64,000 nt of DNA from Pontibacter beigongshangensis (GTDB taxonomy: Bacteria; Bacteroidota; Bacteroidia; Cytophagales; Hymenobacteraceae): contig NZ_VFSD01000014.1 of the NCBI RefSeq assembly GCF_014332515.1, forward strand, positions 99,548 through 163,547, in the 5' to 3' direction. Position numbers and translations under genes: made by a program. Position 1 is the first letter of the stretch; each line of letters starts with the position of its first letter. Of this stretch, positions 1 to 8,846 are shown piece by piece. Below the pieces are notes generated by a model. That model saw only the letters and a list, made by a program, of their open reading frames with translations. It was not told where the DNA came from and did no database searches.

Positions 1-223
1 TCAGGACTTCCTTTGCCTCCTCGGCATCTTTGGAGTAGCGCAGACAGATGCTCATGGCATAGCCGAAGAACAGCTTGTACAGCTTTCTTTGAGCATCGCG
101 GCTTTCCTGTAAACAACCGCGAAGAAGCTCCCCGACCTCTTTGCTTTCTGTATCAGTCACTCTCTCGGATTTTGTACCCCCATCACGGCCGTAACCTCCG
201 GATGGTTGCCTTGCCTGAAACAT
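1..223 (-). CDS. ECF RNA polymerase sigma factor, N-terminal part (cut by window edge)
   Basis: Partial gene reading leftwards off the window, open from an ATG at 223 to base 1 (74 codons). The translation contains LLRGCLQESRDAQRKLYKL followed by FFGYAMSICLRYSKDAEEA, the typical region-2 start of Bacteroidota ECF (sigma-70 family) factors: a small helix, then the core-binding and -10 recognition segment with the acidic DAEE stretch. The roughly 35 residues before it are polar and poorly conserved in this family, so an internal GTG start is possible. Promoter-recognition region 4 lies outside the window, so the regulon and any anti-sigma partner cannot be seen. The family assignment is firm and the start is less certain. 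Confidence 0.8.
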   Translation of the reverse strand, partial: MFQARQPSGGYGRDGGTKSERVTDTESKEVGELLRGCLQESRDAQRKLYKLFFGYAMSICLRYSKDAEEAKEVL

Positions 224-394
224 TTATTTGAGGTATTCCCAATCGCTTCAATTCTCTATTTCAGAGATTAAAGGACTATTTATTAAATTACGAAATCAGC
301 TGAAAATGAGCGCAGTAAGAAAGGTAAGATCCGGAGATGAGGTTCGCAACCTGTATCAGGTTGGAAGCAGCGGCCGCAACAGCACCGCTCACCA

Positions 395-440
395 AATTAT
401 TCTAATGAAAAAGCCCCTCCGGGACTGTCACCTGCTGCTT
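395..440 (+). repeat. Family-1 dispersed repeat, copy 1
   Basis: Begins AATTATTCTAATGAAAAAG, then CCCCTCCGGG and a CTGCTGCTT tail. The CCTCCGGAGG palindrome is degenerate here. Lies between the sigma factor and the NTF2-like gene. Confidence 0.85.
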
Positions 441-508
441 AGCGGGGGAGCTTGAACCAGAAGTGTTTTGGATAAAGGCGAAAGTGGAAAGAAATGAAAG
501 CAGTCTGG

Positions 509-937
509 CTAGATCTTTACCGCCTGCCGGGCAAGCAGCTGCCATTGCCCCCGGTGCTTCTGCCATACGAGCAGCACGTGCAGGTTCACCTTCTCCAGGT
601 TTTCGCTGGCATTCAGCTTCCCAGCCAGCCTGTGCCGCACCAGCGCGGTCTTTCCGGCAATCTGGATGGTCTGGTTCCTGAGGTCAATTGTCAGCCAGTC
701 GGTGCTGCCGCTCACCAGTTGCTCGATCACGGTGGTTTTACCTTCTACCTCTCCGCTGGGATGCCCATAGCTAAGCTCCTCCGCCAGCACCTTCTCCAGC
801 ACCACTTTATCGGGGTTTACCAATACGGCTCGGTAAGTCTCTACGGCAGCGGCCACTCTTTTCTCTTCTTTTGATTGCGCCTGCACCGAAAACTGCAGCA
901 ACAGGCAGATGCTCAGTAACGCTATTATTATTCTCAT
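509..937 (-). CDS. Secreted NTF2/SnoaL-like (DUF4440-type) protein
   Basis: 142 residues. An N-terminal signal peptide (MRIIIALLSICLLLQFSVQA, cleavage probably after VQA) points to export to the periplasm. The mature part has the alpha-plus-beta pattern of DUF4440/SnoaL proteins of the NTF2 fold: an early helix with VLAEELSYGHPSG, then beta strands ending in VLLVWQKHRGQWQLLARQA, where the W-x-L-x-x-R-Q ending is characteristic. Proteins of this fold bind small ligands, but many DUF4440 members have no known substrate and none is suggested here. It stands alone, with long gaps on both sides. The fold is fairly sure and the function unknown. Confidence 0.75.
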   Translation of the reverse strand: MRIIIALLSICLLLQFSVQAQSKEEKRVAAAVETYRAVLVNPDKVVLEKVLAEELSYGHPSGEVEGKTTVIEQLVSGSTDWLTIDLRNQTIQIAGKTALVRHRLAGKLNASENLEKVNLHVLLVWQKHRGQWQLLARQAVKI

Positions 938-1315
938 TTTAAATTGTAGATTTTGCTGCTTTCTCTACGCCCAGGCACGCAGAAGCCTGGCAGGCTGATT
1001 TTTTACCTAAAGATTAGCAAGAGATTAAGCTATTAAATTATTCACATAAAACATAGCAGAACACAAGATAAATGACCAACTGAAGCCGCACTCCCGCCTC
1101 TCTGACATTAGGGAAATGCCCTGGCCTATACTACAGAAGCAGCAAAAGTGCCTCCGGAGGGGCTTTTTGATTCAAATAATTGCTTCATTGCCTGGTGCTG
1201 ATTGCTGAAGGGGCCATCTGAAAATGAGGAGATGCTGTAAAGGTTTTTATCTCTTTCTTAAATAAGCTACAAGATAAGAAGCCGATCTGACTCAGGCAGC
1301 AGGCGGCGTATAGCG
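938..1315. other. Intergenic region, 378 bp
   Basis: No convincing ORF. AT-rich around 1010-1070, with one minus-orientation family-1 repeat at 1138-1181. Lies between two minus-strand genes, so it should hold the promoter of the NTF2-like gene and the 3' end of the sugar kinase transcript. Confidence 0.6.
1138..1181 (-). repeat. Family-1 dispersed repeat, copy 2
   Basis: Reverse orientation: GCAGCAAAAGTG, intact CCTCCGGAGG palindrome, GGCTTTTTGATTCAAATAATT. The palindrome followed by a T-run also resembles an intrinsic terminator. Confidence 0.9.
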
Positions 1316-2230
1316 CTATCGCTGCTGTTCCTTCAGCTGCTTAAACTCCTCCAGCAATGGCAAGCTGTATGGGGGGCAGGCACCATGGTGCATGGTAACG
1401 AAGGCAGAAAGTGCCGCAGCATACGCCAAGGCTACTTCGGGTTGCGCATGGCTGAGGCTTTTGGCCAGGAAAGCAGCCAGAAAGGAATCGCCGCTCCCAA
1501 TGGTATCGGCTACCTGTACCGGGTAAGCCTCCTGGAAATACTGTTGAGCAGGTGTATAAAAAGAGGCGCCCCGGCTGCCTTTGGTCACGATTACTTCTTG
1601 GATGTTGAACTGGTCCTGCAGCAGGTTTATCCGGTCCTGCTCGGTGGTCAGGTTCCGGCCAAACCAGTTGGTTACCAGTTCCAGCTCGGCCAGGTTTAGT
1701 TTCAGCAGATGGGCATGCGGCAACAGCTGCGCCAGCATGTCGGGGGAGTAGTAGGGCTCCCGCAGGTTCACGTCGAACACATTGCAGGCCGAGCGCTTCA
1801 GCAGCTCCAGCAGCGTCTGCCGCGACACCTCGCTGCGTGTAATCAGGCTACCGAAAATGAGCGTGTCGGCGTGCTGTAGCAGGGGCACCAGCGCCTCCTG
1901 CAATGCAATGTAATCCCAGGCTACGGGGTACACAATATCATAGCTTACGTCTTTGTTCTCATTCATCCGCACCTGTACCTCACTGGTAGCGTGGTCAGGA
2001 TCAACCTGGCAAAAAGCGGTAGACAAACCCCACTCTTGCAGGTGCTCCAGCAATTTTCTTCCTCTTTCGTCGTGGCCTACCCGGCTGATCAGGGTGGCCT
2101 CTACACCCAGCTGCTGCAGGTGGTAAGCCACGTTCATGGGGGCTCCGCCAGGTGTGGCAGCTGTTGGCGACACATCCCAGAGCACTTCACCAAAGCAAAC
2201 AACAACTTTTTTTTCGGAGGAATTATTCAT
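1316..2230 (-). CDS. PfkB-family carbohydrate kinase (fructokinase-like)
   Basis: About 304 residues from the ATG at 2230. A TTG 21 bases upstream is in frame but unlikely. Ribokinase/PfkB fold: early CFGEVLWDVSP, the substrate-binding GGAPMNVAYHL near residue 29, and the C-terminal signature DTIGSGDSFLAAFLA, with the GxGD anion hole and catalytic Asp. The family phosphorylates sugars such as fructose, ribose or 2-keto-3-deoxygluconate with ATP in the cytoplasm. The GGAPxNVAYHL motif is most like fructokinases. It lies about 105 bp downstream of a same-strand LacI regulator, which probably controls it. The family is certain and the substrate inferred. Confidence 0.88.
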   Translation of the reverse strand: MNNSSEKKVVVCFGEVLWDVSPTAATPGGAPMNVAYHLQQLGVEATLISRVGHDERGRKLLEHLQEWGLSTAFCQVDPDHATSEVQVRMNENKDVSYDIVYPVAWDYIALQEALVPLLQHADTLIFGSLITRSEVSRQTLLELLKRSACNVFDVNLREPYYSPDMLAQLLPHAHLLKLNLAELELVTNWFGRNLTTEQDRINLLQDQFNIQEVIVTKGSRGASFYTPAQQYFQEAYPVQVADTIGSGDSFLAAFLAKSLSHAQPEVALAYAAALSAFVTMHHGACPPYSLPLLEEFKQLKEQQR

Positions 2231-2335
2231 AGAAGGATTCGCCAAATTCAAAATTCAAAACTTGAAATCAGATCACGTATAATCTCCTGGTCTTCAGATC
2301 AACCATTTACAATTCAGCTATTTACCAATCAGCAA

Positions 2336-3346
2336 CTAGCAGGACTCTTTCACCACAAGCGTTGCTGCCAGGTTCAGCTGCGTTGGCTCCGGGTTGCCTG
2401 CAATGAGCTGCAGGAGCGCCTGAACTGCCGCACGGCCTATCTCTGCCATTGGCTGGCGTATGTGAGTAACCGGACGATAAAAAAGCTCATAGGCATCTGT
2501 CTCGTCAAACCCTATAACGGCTACATCTTCGGGCACGCGCAGCTTGTGCTCGTTTATAAATTTGAGCCCGTGAATGGCGATCTTGTTGGAGGCCAGAAAC
2601 AGTGCCTCTACCGGCTGGCCCGACAGGAGCAAGTCCTGCAGGTGCTGGTCCATGTCCTCTTTCAGCATGTCTTCGTTTACTTCGCGGCACCAACTCTCGG
2701 CTGCCGGCAGGTTAAAATCCTGTAAAGCCTGGTGGTAGGCCCTGGTCCTTTCCTGCAGGTGGTGAAGACCCGACTTGAAATTGATCATGCCAATGTGTTT
2801 GTAGCCCTTTTGTATCAGGTGCTCCACCCCTTCGTAGGCGGCCTTATAATTGTCGAGGGCCACATAGTTGGCGGGCAACCCCGGGAAGTAGCGATCTATG
2901 AGCACAAAAGGGATATGATGCTCCTGCAGGTACCGTACCTGCTCCTCGGCATGCTCGGCAGGGGCAATAATAAAGCCATCGATCTGCCGGTTCAGCAGCA
3001 CTTTCATCAGGTCCCAGGCTTTTTCGGCATTCTCGTCGGAGCTGCCAAACACTACGTTATATTTATGCCGCTTGGCTTCGTCTTCTATGATGCGGGCTAT
3101 ATGCGCTGAGAACGGGTTGGCGATATCGGCCACAATCAGTCCGATGGTGTGGGTCTTGCCGCTTTTCAGGCTCTTGGCGATCTGGTTTGGCTGGTAGTTG
3201 AGCGCTCTGGCAGCCTCCCGGATCTTACTGGCTATCTCCTCTCCTACCCGCTTCTCCTTCTCCTGCCCGTTGAGCACATAAGACACCAGCGCTGTAGACA
3301 CCCCCACCTGCTGCGCAATATCCTTTAAGGAAACCTTTCTTTTCAT
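2336..3346 (-). CDS. LacI-family transcriptional regulator
   Basis: 336 residues from the ATG at 3346; a GTG two codons upstream is an alternative start. Residues 1-55 form the LacI winged-helix head: VSLKDIAQQVGVSTALVSYV and the hinge YQPNQIAKSLKSGKT. The remainder is a periplasmic-binding-protein-like sugar sensor (TIGLIVADIANPFSAHIAR, DGFIIAPAEHAEEQ, AVIGFDETDAYELF). It normally represses sugar genes until an effector binds. A near-palindrome TTAAACGATTAA at 3388-3399 lies about 42 bp upstream, and a perfect version lies upstream of the MFS transporter at 11834. I infer autoregulation plus control of the kinase and possibly the MFS-trehalase genes. The effector is unknown. Confidence 0.92.
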   Translation of the reverse strand: MKRKVSLKDIAQQVGVSTALVSYVLNGQEKEKRVGEEIASKIREAARALNYQPNQIAKSLKSGKTHTIGLIVADIANPFSAHIARIIEDEAKRHKYNVVFGSSDENAEKAWDLMKVLLNRQIDGFIIAPAEHAEEQVRYLQEHHIPFVLIDRYFPGLPANYVALDNYKAAYEGVEHLIQKGYKHIGMINFKSGLHHLQERTRAYHQALQDFNLPAAESWCREVNEDMLKEDMDQHLQDLLLSGQPVEALFLASNKIAIHGLKFINEHKLRVPEDVAVIGFDETDAYELFYRPVTHIRQPMAEIGRAAVQALLQLIAGNPEPTQLNLAATLVVKESC

Positions 3347-3387
3347 ACCCACCTTGTTGTCTTCTCATTTAAAACTTAATATTAAGC

Positions 3388-3399
3388 TTAAACGATTAA
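3388..3399. promoter_or_regulatory. Putative LacI-type operator
   Basis: TTAAACGATTAA, centred on CG as usual for LacI-family sites, one mismatch from perfect dyad symmetry. About 42 bp upstream of the LacI gene start and similar to the perfect site at 11834-11845. Confidence 0.5.
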
Positions 3400-3542
3400 A
3401 CTATCAAGAATTATCTTCCGAAACTGTGCCGCAGGCAGTACTCCAACTGGTTGACGCAGCACCAGCACCATTTTGAAACAAGGCGTGGCAACCAACCGCA
3501 ATGGCTGTGCGGCAGCAAGCCGGCACGCTGTAGATCTGAAAC

Positions 3543-4004
3543 TCACTTCAGCGCGTCGAAACTATATTGGGCAGTACTCCAGAACTCGTCCAGGGCTATA
3601 ATGCGAGGCTTAAAAAATGAGATTAGTGCCGGCCAGTCGTCTTTGTTGAACACGTTTACGGCGGGCAACTCCTTGTAAATTCTGCTCACCACTCTGTTGT
3701 GCTCGTCGGTAGTGTGCAGCACCCACTCCCACTCCTCTCCCAGGGTTTCGTGCAGCAGCAGGCGCAGCTCCTCAAACTGCTCATAAAAGAGGGCCTGAAT
3801 CTCCGGGTCCGGGTGGGTCATTTCTATGGCAATAGAGGCAGACTTCTTATCGGCCTTCATCCTGAAATAAACGTGCTTGAGGCCTGTTTTATAGTTCGCC
3901 CAGTTTGTTCTGAGGCCGTCGGCAGATGGGTGCGGTGCTATGTACTGCCCAAAAGCTGTCCAGAAAGCCTGCCGCAGCTGCGATGCCTGTTCTCTTGTAT
4001 ACAT
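3543..4004 (-). CDS. DUF4268 domain-containing protein
   Basis: 153 residues, no signal peptide or membrane segment. The pattern FWTAFGQYIAPHPSADG, then NWANYKTGLKHVYFRMKAD, SIAIEMTHPD and a C-terminal ALISFFKPRIIALDEFW matches small Bacteroidota DUF4268 proteins. These are cytoplasmic and occasionally fused to nuclease-like domains, and the function is not established. It has no operon partner: about 190 bp separate it from the LacI gene, and the CvpA-CAP gene is 236 bp downstream. The family call is good; no role is proposed. Confidence 0.75.
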   Translation of the reverse strand: MYTREQASQLRQAFWTAFGQYIAPHPSADGLRTNWANYKTGLKHVYFRMKADKKSASIAIEMTHPDPEIQALFYEQFEELRLLLHETLGEEWEWVLHTTDEHNRVVSRIYKELPAVNVFNKDDWPALISFFKPRIIALDEFWSTAQYSFDALK

Positions 4005-4240
4005 GTTCTAAAACTACAAACAGGCTGGTTGGATTGCAAAAGGCAACCTTGTTTAATTGATGTTAATACTGATGTGCCGCAGCAGCCAGGCCGCTTGTTG
4101 ACAGTGGAAGGCTGCATGGCTGGTTTGGAGATGTGAAGACCCGAAGCTGAAAACCCCACGCTTCAGAACTGGCTTCTTTTATTTCCAGGAGAACGCCTGT
4201 GTGCTGTTAGTCAGGCCATTTAACTTAACAATCCAGAACT

Positions 4241-5200
4241 TCAGTTTCTGAAATTCTGAGTGATCATGAGGCGGCGGGAGCCTCCTTCCATAACACCAAT
4301 ACCTACGCGGCCGAACCTGTGCTGCAGAATATTGGCGCGGTGCCCCGGCGAATTCATAAGGCCTTCGTGGGCGATAGGCAAGGTTGGAGCAAGTGCCAGA
4401 TTCTCGCCGGCAACCCGAAAAGGTATACGGGCTTCTCTGATGCGGTCAAAGGCATCCTGGCCTTCGGGGGACTGATGCGAAAAATACCCCCTGCTGAACA
4501 TGTCGATAGAGTGCTGGCGGGCAACATGGCGGAGGGAGGTATCGGCCACCAAGGGCTGAAGGCCATGGGCAGACCGCTCAGCATTCAACATCTCCAGCAT
4601 CTGCTCCTCCAGGTCTGGCCGGGGCCGGGCATTGGTTACCTTAAAGGGCAGGTCTATGGTTTCCTGCGAGTCCGGCGCCACCGTCATCCCCGTCAGCATG
4701 CGTTGACCAATTTCATCAAACATGGGGCCCAGGGCAGTCTCCAGACGGTTGGTGTAAGTTGCCAGCCTGTTGGCGATGGGGCTTTCCTGCACCCGTGTCG
4801 CTATGGCGTCGGGCAACGGAATGGCCAGCAGCAGCAAGGCAATAACGATGGAAGTCACTAATCCGGTTACCACGCCGGGCACAAGCCCCAGCGCCCGGTT
4901 TATTTTATGCCGGTGCACCGTAGCGGGCAGCCTGGTCAGCACCAGATCGAACAGGAAATGGATTAGCACACTGGCCAGCATCGTAAGGATAAAGAAAGAG
5001 ACCGGGAAAAGCCAGAAGCTACTCCAGTTCATCGCCCGCCCCAGCCAGCCGGCAAGGCCCGCATACAGCTGCAAGGCTATCAGCAAACTGATTCCCCACC
5101 TTATCAGGTCGAGCGTTCCTACCATAAAGCCGTGGCGCCAGCCCGCCACTACCCCCGACAGAATGACAATCACAAAAAAAAGGTCGACGATGTTTATCAT
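4241..5200 (-). CDS. CvpA-family membrane protein fused to a CAP/SCP domain
   Basis: 319 residues in two parts. Residues 1-130 have four membrane segments with the CvpA/colicin V production pattern (IVDLFFVIVILSGVVAGWRHG, SFFILTMLASVLIHFLFDL, ALGLVPGVVTGLVTSIVIAL). Residues 195-319 are a CAP (cysteine-rich secretory protein/PR-1) domain: LNAERSAHGLQPLVADTSL, ARQHSIDMFSRGYFSH, GENLA, SPGHRANIL and a final GVMEGGSRRLMITQNF. His, Glu and His of the CAP cavity are present. The topology would put CAP outside the cytoplasmic membrane. CvpA-like proteins influence envelope and secretion phenotypes, and bacterial CAP proteins are poorly understood. The fusion is known from Bacteroidota, but its role is not. 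Confidence 0.88.
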   Translation of the reverse strand: MINIVDLFFVIVILSGVVAGWRHGFMVGTLDLIRWGISLLIALQLYAGLAGWLGRAMNWSSFWLFPVSFFILTMLASVLIHFLFDLVLTRLPATVHRHKINRALGLVPGVVTGLVTSIVIALLLLAIPLPDAIATRVQESPIANRLATYTNRLETALGPMFDEIGQRMLTGMTVAPDSQETIDLPFKVTNARPRPDLEEQMLEMLNAERSAHGLQPLVADTSLRHVARQHSIDMFSRGYFSHQSPEGQDAFDRIREARIPFRVAGENLALAPTLPIAHEGLMNSPGHRANILQHRFGRVGIGVMEGGSRRLMITQNFRN

Positions 5201-5573
5201 ATAGGCTCCGCTGTAACAATGTGTTTACGAATAAACAAGAAAAAAAAGTTTATGCTGCCACTCCGGGCACTGCCACGCCACGCTGCTTCCATAAGCTTCT
5301 GTTCAACATGTCCATTTTTTTTAACCATGAAGACAGGCTAACGCATGTACAAGCATGCTGCAAGATCAAACCTGGATCCATATCTCTGTTCAACTATATT
5401 TTTCGCAACACTTTGCAGTGATAATATCCTGAATTAAGATCCGCTTACGGGTAATTTTAAGAAGTGTGGATAAATTTTGAACATGGGATACGTATATGCG
5501 TACACGTTGAAGATTTAATAAAAACCACATAAAACTAAATATCTCAAAGCTTTTTGACTGAAACTACTATACT
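5201..5573. other. Intergenic region between divergent genes, 373 bp
   Basis: Separates the minus-strand CvpA-CAP gene from plus-strand glgX, so it should contain both promoters. AT-rich near 5400-5570. An imperfect dyad lies around ATACGTATATGCGTAC at about 5489-5506, a possible operator. No ORF is supported. Confidence 0.4.
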
Positions 5574-7709
5574 ATGAATATTGAGGTATACCCCGGCAGC
5601 CCATATCCTTTGGGCGCTACCTGGGACGGGAAAGGCGTAAACTTTGCAGTTTATGCTGAGAATGCTACCAACGTAGAACTCTGCCTGTTCAAATCAACTG
5701 AAGAACCAACCGAAAATGTACAGATAAAACTGACAGAGCGTACGCACCACGTCTGGCACGCGTACCTCCCCGACATTAAACCCGGCCAGCTATATGGCTA
5801 CCGGGTACACGGACCTTACGAGCCTGAAGAAGGCCACAGGTTTAACTCCAACAAGCTCCTGATCGACCCTTATGCCAAGGCTATAGCAGGCACGATAGAA
5901 TGGCACGACTCATTATTCGGCTACGAAGTAGGGCACCCCGATGAGGACCTGAGCTTCAGCAAAGCCGACAGTGCGCCCTACATCCCTAAATCAGTGGTAG
6001 TAGACCCCAACTTCGACTGGGAGGGAGACAAAGCGCCCAAAGTGCCTTATCATAAAACCGTTATATATGAGGCGCATGTAAAAGGTTTTACCAAACTGCA
6101 CCCCGATATTCCTGAAAATATCCGCGGAACCTACGCAGCGCTGGGCCATCCTGTCACCATAAAATACCTGCAGGACCTGGGCATTACAGCCATTGAGCTG
6201 ATGCCGGTGCACCATTTCGTGACAGACCGCTACCTGATGGAGAAGGATCTGACGAATTACTGGGGGTATAACTCCATCGGCTTTTTTGCCCCGGATGTAC
6301 GCTACTCCAGCACCGGCGTGCTGGGAGAGCAGGTGGTGGAGTTTAAAAAGATGGTGAAGGAGCTTCACAAAGCTGGCATAGAGGTTATTCTGGATGTTGT
6401 GTACAACCACACGGCCGAAGGCAACCATATGGGGCCTACCCTGTCTTTCAAGGGCATCGACAATGCTTCTTATTACCGGCTCGTAGAAGACAGCAAACGC
6501 TACTACATGGACTACACCGGCACCGGCAACACCATGAACGCCATGCTGCCAAGCGTGCTCCGATTAATAATGGACAGCCTCCGCTACTGGATTACCGAAA
6601 TGCACGTCGACGGATTCCGCTTCGACCTGGCCTCTACACTGGCGCGGGAGCTGCACGATGTAGACCGGCTGGGTTCCTTCTTCGACATTATTCACCAGGA
6701 CCCTATCATTTCGCAGGTGAAGCTCATTGCTGAGCCCTGGGATGTGGGCGAAGGAGGCTACCAGGTAGGAAAGTTTCCGGCTGGCTGGGCTGAGTGGAAC
6801 GGCAAGTACCGCGACTGCATCCGCGACTACTGGCGTGGGGCCGACAGCATGATCGGGGAGTTTGCCTACCGCTTTACTGGCAGCCCCGACCTCTACCAGG
6901 ACGATTACCGGAAGCCCACCGCCAGCATAAATTTTGTAACCGCCCACGACGGCTTTACACTCAACGACCTCGTGTCTTACAACGAGAAGCACAACATGGC
7001 CAACGGCGAGGATGGCAAAGATGGCGAGAACCACAACTCCTCCTGGAACTGCGGCGCTGAAGGCCCTACAGACGACCCGGTTGTAAATGATCTGAGGGCA
7101 AAGCAGAAACGCAACTTCCTGACTACGCTGTTCCTCTCGCAGGGGGTGCCCATGCTCGTGGCCGGCGACGAATTAAGCCGGACCCAGCAAGGAAACAACA
7201 ACGCCTACTGCCAGGACAACGAAATATCGTGGCTTAACTGGAAAGCGGCCGACAAAGATCTGCTGGAGTTTACGCAAAAGCTTATACGGCTGCGCCGGGA
7301 GCACCCTACCTTTTCACGCCGCCGCTGGTTTCAGGGGCAGCCGATCAAGGGAGTCGGGCTTGAGGATATTGCCTGGTTCCTGCCCGATGGCAAAGAGATG
7401 TCGGAGGAGCACTGGAACCAGGACCATGCCAAGTCGCTGGCCATTTTCCTGAACGGGCGTGGCCTCCACTCGCGTGGCCCATTGGGCGAGCAAATAACAG
7501 ACGACAGCTTTTATGTGATCTTCAATGCCCACTATGAGCCCATCAGCTTTAAACTGCCGCTGAAAAAATACGGCGACCAGTGGACCAAGATCCTGGACAC
7601 GAGCGAGAACCGTGTGGGGGAAGAAGGCATTACTTACGCTGCCAGAAAAACCATAAATGTGGCCGGCCGCTCCGTAGTACTGCTCCATCACCCTATCAAT
7701 GACCATTAA
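5574..7709 (+). CDS. glgX: Glycogen debranching enzyme GlgX (GH13_11)
   Basis: 711 residues. The N-terminal CBM48-like domain starts YPGSPYPLGATWDGKGVNFA. The GH13 barrel follows: TAIELMPVHHF (region I area), VILDVVYNHTAEGN (region I/II), DGFRFDLASTLAREL (nucleophile Asp), KLIAEPWDVGEGGYQVGKFP (acid/base Glu) and NFVTAHDGFTLNDLV (region IV His-Asp). QGVPMLVAGDELSRTQQGNNN and AYCQDNEISWLNW are typical of GlgX/isoamylase. It hydrolyses alpha-1,6 branches of glycogen, giving maltooligosaccharides in the cytoplasm. It is monocistronic, but the trehalase and sugar regulon genes lie close by. The length is normal for the family. Confidence 0.95.
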   Translation: MNIEVYPGSPYPLGATWDGKGVNFAVYAENATNVELCLFKSTEEPTENVQIKLTERTHHVWHAYLPDIKPGQLYGYRVHGPYEPEEGHRFNSNKLLIDPYAKAIAGTIEWHDSLFGYEVGHPDEDLSFSKADSAPYIPKSVVVDPNFDWEGDKAPKVPYHKTVIYEAHVKGFTKLHPDIPENIRGTYAALGHPVTIKYLQDLGITAIELMPVHHFVTDRYLMEKDLTNYWGYNSIGFFAPDVRYSSTGVLGEQVVEFKKMVKELHKAGIEVILDVVYNHTAEGNHMGPTLSFKGIDNASYYRLVEDSKRYYMDYTGTGNTMNAMLPSVLRLIMDSLRYWITEMHVDGFRFDLASTLARELHDVDRLGSFFDIIHQDPIISQVKLIAEPWDVGEGGYQVGKFPAGWAEWNGKYRDCIRDYWRGADSMIGEFAYRFTGSPDLYQDDYRKPTASINFVTAHDGFTLNDLVSYNEKHNMANGEDGKDGENHNSSWNCGAEGPTDDPVVNDLRAKQKRNFLTTLFLSQGVPMLVAGDELSRTQQGNNNAYCQDNEISWLNWKAADKDLLEFTQKLIRLRREHPTFSRRRWFQGQPIKGVGLEDIAWFLPDGKEMSEEHWNQDHAKSLAIFLNGRGLHSRGPLGEQITDDSFYVIFNAHYEPISFKLPLKKYGDQWTKILDTSENRVGEEGITYAARKTINVAGRSVVLLHHPINDH

Positions 7710-7756
7710 AGGAAGCAAAAGCATTTCCTTAAATACCACCTGACTTTGAAACAGAG

Positions 7757-7795
7757 CAACCACCTTTCGCCCATTTTGAGGGCAGGAGGCGGTTG
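7757..7795 (+). terminator. Imperfect hairpin after glgX
   Basis: CAACCACCTTTCGCCC pairs imperfectly with GGGCAGGAGGCGGTTG around a 7-base loop, followed by a T/G-rich stretch. About 50 bp after the stop codon, a plausible weak terminator. Confidence 0.4.
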
Positions 7796-8125
7796 TTGTG
7801 TTTTATGGCCGTGCCTAAGCAGCGTACGGCATTGGCATCCAGGGTAAATAATATTGATACCGGCTGCAGTTTTCTATATTTCCGTAGCCGGAAGCATAAA
7901 TCGGTATTTTTACTAACAATTGTTCCAACTAAAACCGGATTTGGGAGTAATTAATATATCCAGTTTGAGTATACTTAAGTTCTGATTAGCGCTTAAGAGG
8001 TTCTCTTCGAAAAAATATTCAGGTTCATGTGTAGGATCCAGATAGTACCGGGCAGGTGATTCAGGCTCATGAACAGTTACTGATCCTACAGCTGGTGTGG
8101 CACATTTTCGCTTTCAGGAAGGGTT
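7796..8125. other. Intergenic region upstream of the receiver gene
   Basis: AT-rich 330 bp with no supported ORF and no repeat copy. Expected to hold the promoter of the response regulator; no clear -7 box was chosen. Confidence 0.4.
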
Positions 8126-8551
8126 ATGAGAGACTTCAACTTTATGGTTATGACGATTCAAAGAGCGTTCATTATTGATGACGATGAACTAAGCACCTAC
8201 CTGACACAGTTTGTGCTGGAGGAGGAAAAACTGGCTGACAGCATCGACTGCTATGTAGATGCCGAAAAAGCATTTGAAGACCTGGTGGGGCCAGCAGTCA
8301 ATGATTTGCCGGAAGTCATCTTTCTGGATCTGAACATGCCATACATGAGCGGATGGGCGTTTCTGGATGCCCTGCGCCCCTACGAGAAAAAGCTTGAGAA
8401 GAAGATTAAAATTTATATCCTGTCTTCCTCTATCAACCCGACGGACGTTGCCCGCTCGGAGCGGTACAGACTGGTGGCCGGTTTCCTGCACAAGCCCCTC
8501 GAGATCGACGAGGTAAGCCAGATAAAAGCCTCCCTCGGGCAGAACAAGTAA
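8126..8551 (+). CDS. Single-domain response regulator (receiver only)
   Basis: 141 residues, or 133 if it starts at the second methionine pair (MTIQRAF, 8150). Receiver fold only: the acidic pocket IIDDDE after the first strand, the phosphoacceptor Asp in VIFLDLNMPYMSGW, switch Ser in ILSSSI and conserved Lys in GFLHKPLE. There is no output domain. In Bacteroidota, such stand-alone receivers act downstream of hybrid histidine kinases or in phosphorelays by binding a partner protein. No kinase gene is in the window, so the signal is unknown. Flanked by long non-coding gaps, probably monocistronic. Confidence 0.9.
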   Translation: MRDFNFMVMTIQRAFIIDDDELSTYLTQFVLEEEKLADSIDCYVDAEKAFEDLVGPAVNDLPEVIFLDLNMPYMSGWAFLDALRPYEKKLEKKIKIYILSSSINPTDVARSERYRLVAGFLHKPLEIDEVSQIKASLGQNK

Positions 8552-8595
8552 AACAATGGCCCCGCTTTACCAGATTTCAGGCATGGTACTTCCTG

Positions 8596-8643
8596 AATTA
8601 TGCTAATGAAAAAGCCCCTCCGGAGCTAACTGCTGCTGCTTTG
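8596..8643 (+). repeat. Family-1 dispersed repeat, copy 3
   Basis: AATTATGCTAATGAAAAAG, CCCCTCCGGAGC, then ACTGCTGCTGCTT. A well-conserved copy about 45 bp after the receiver gene. Confidence 0.9.
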
Positions 8644-8846
8644 AAAGGACGCAAGACAGAAGACACAGGATTTTCCACTTCTTTTGATGGCTGTGCAACT
8701 CTGTTTCTGAATGCTGACCAGTTCTGACGCTGCGTATAACACCTTTCATACATATTTGCCGCCTGGTTGCAGCTGTTTGGCCGGGCTGCTTAGTCTCTGC
8801 AAAAACCTGCAGGCAGCAAGTAGGCAGAGATAGGGCAGACAGGCTT

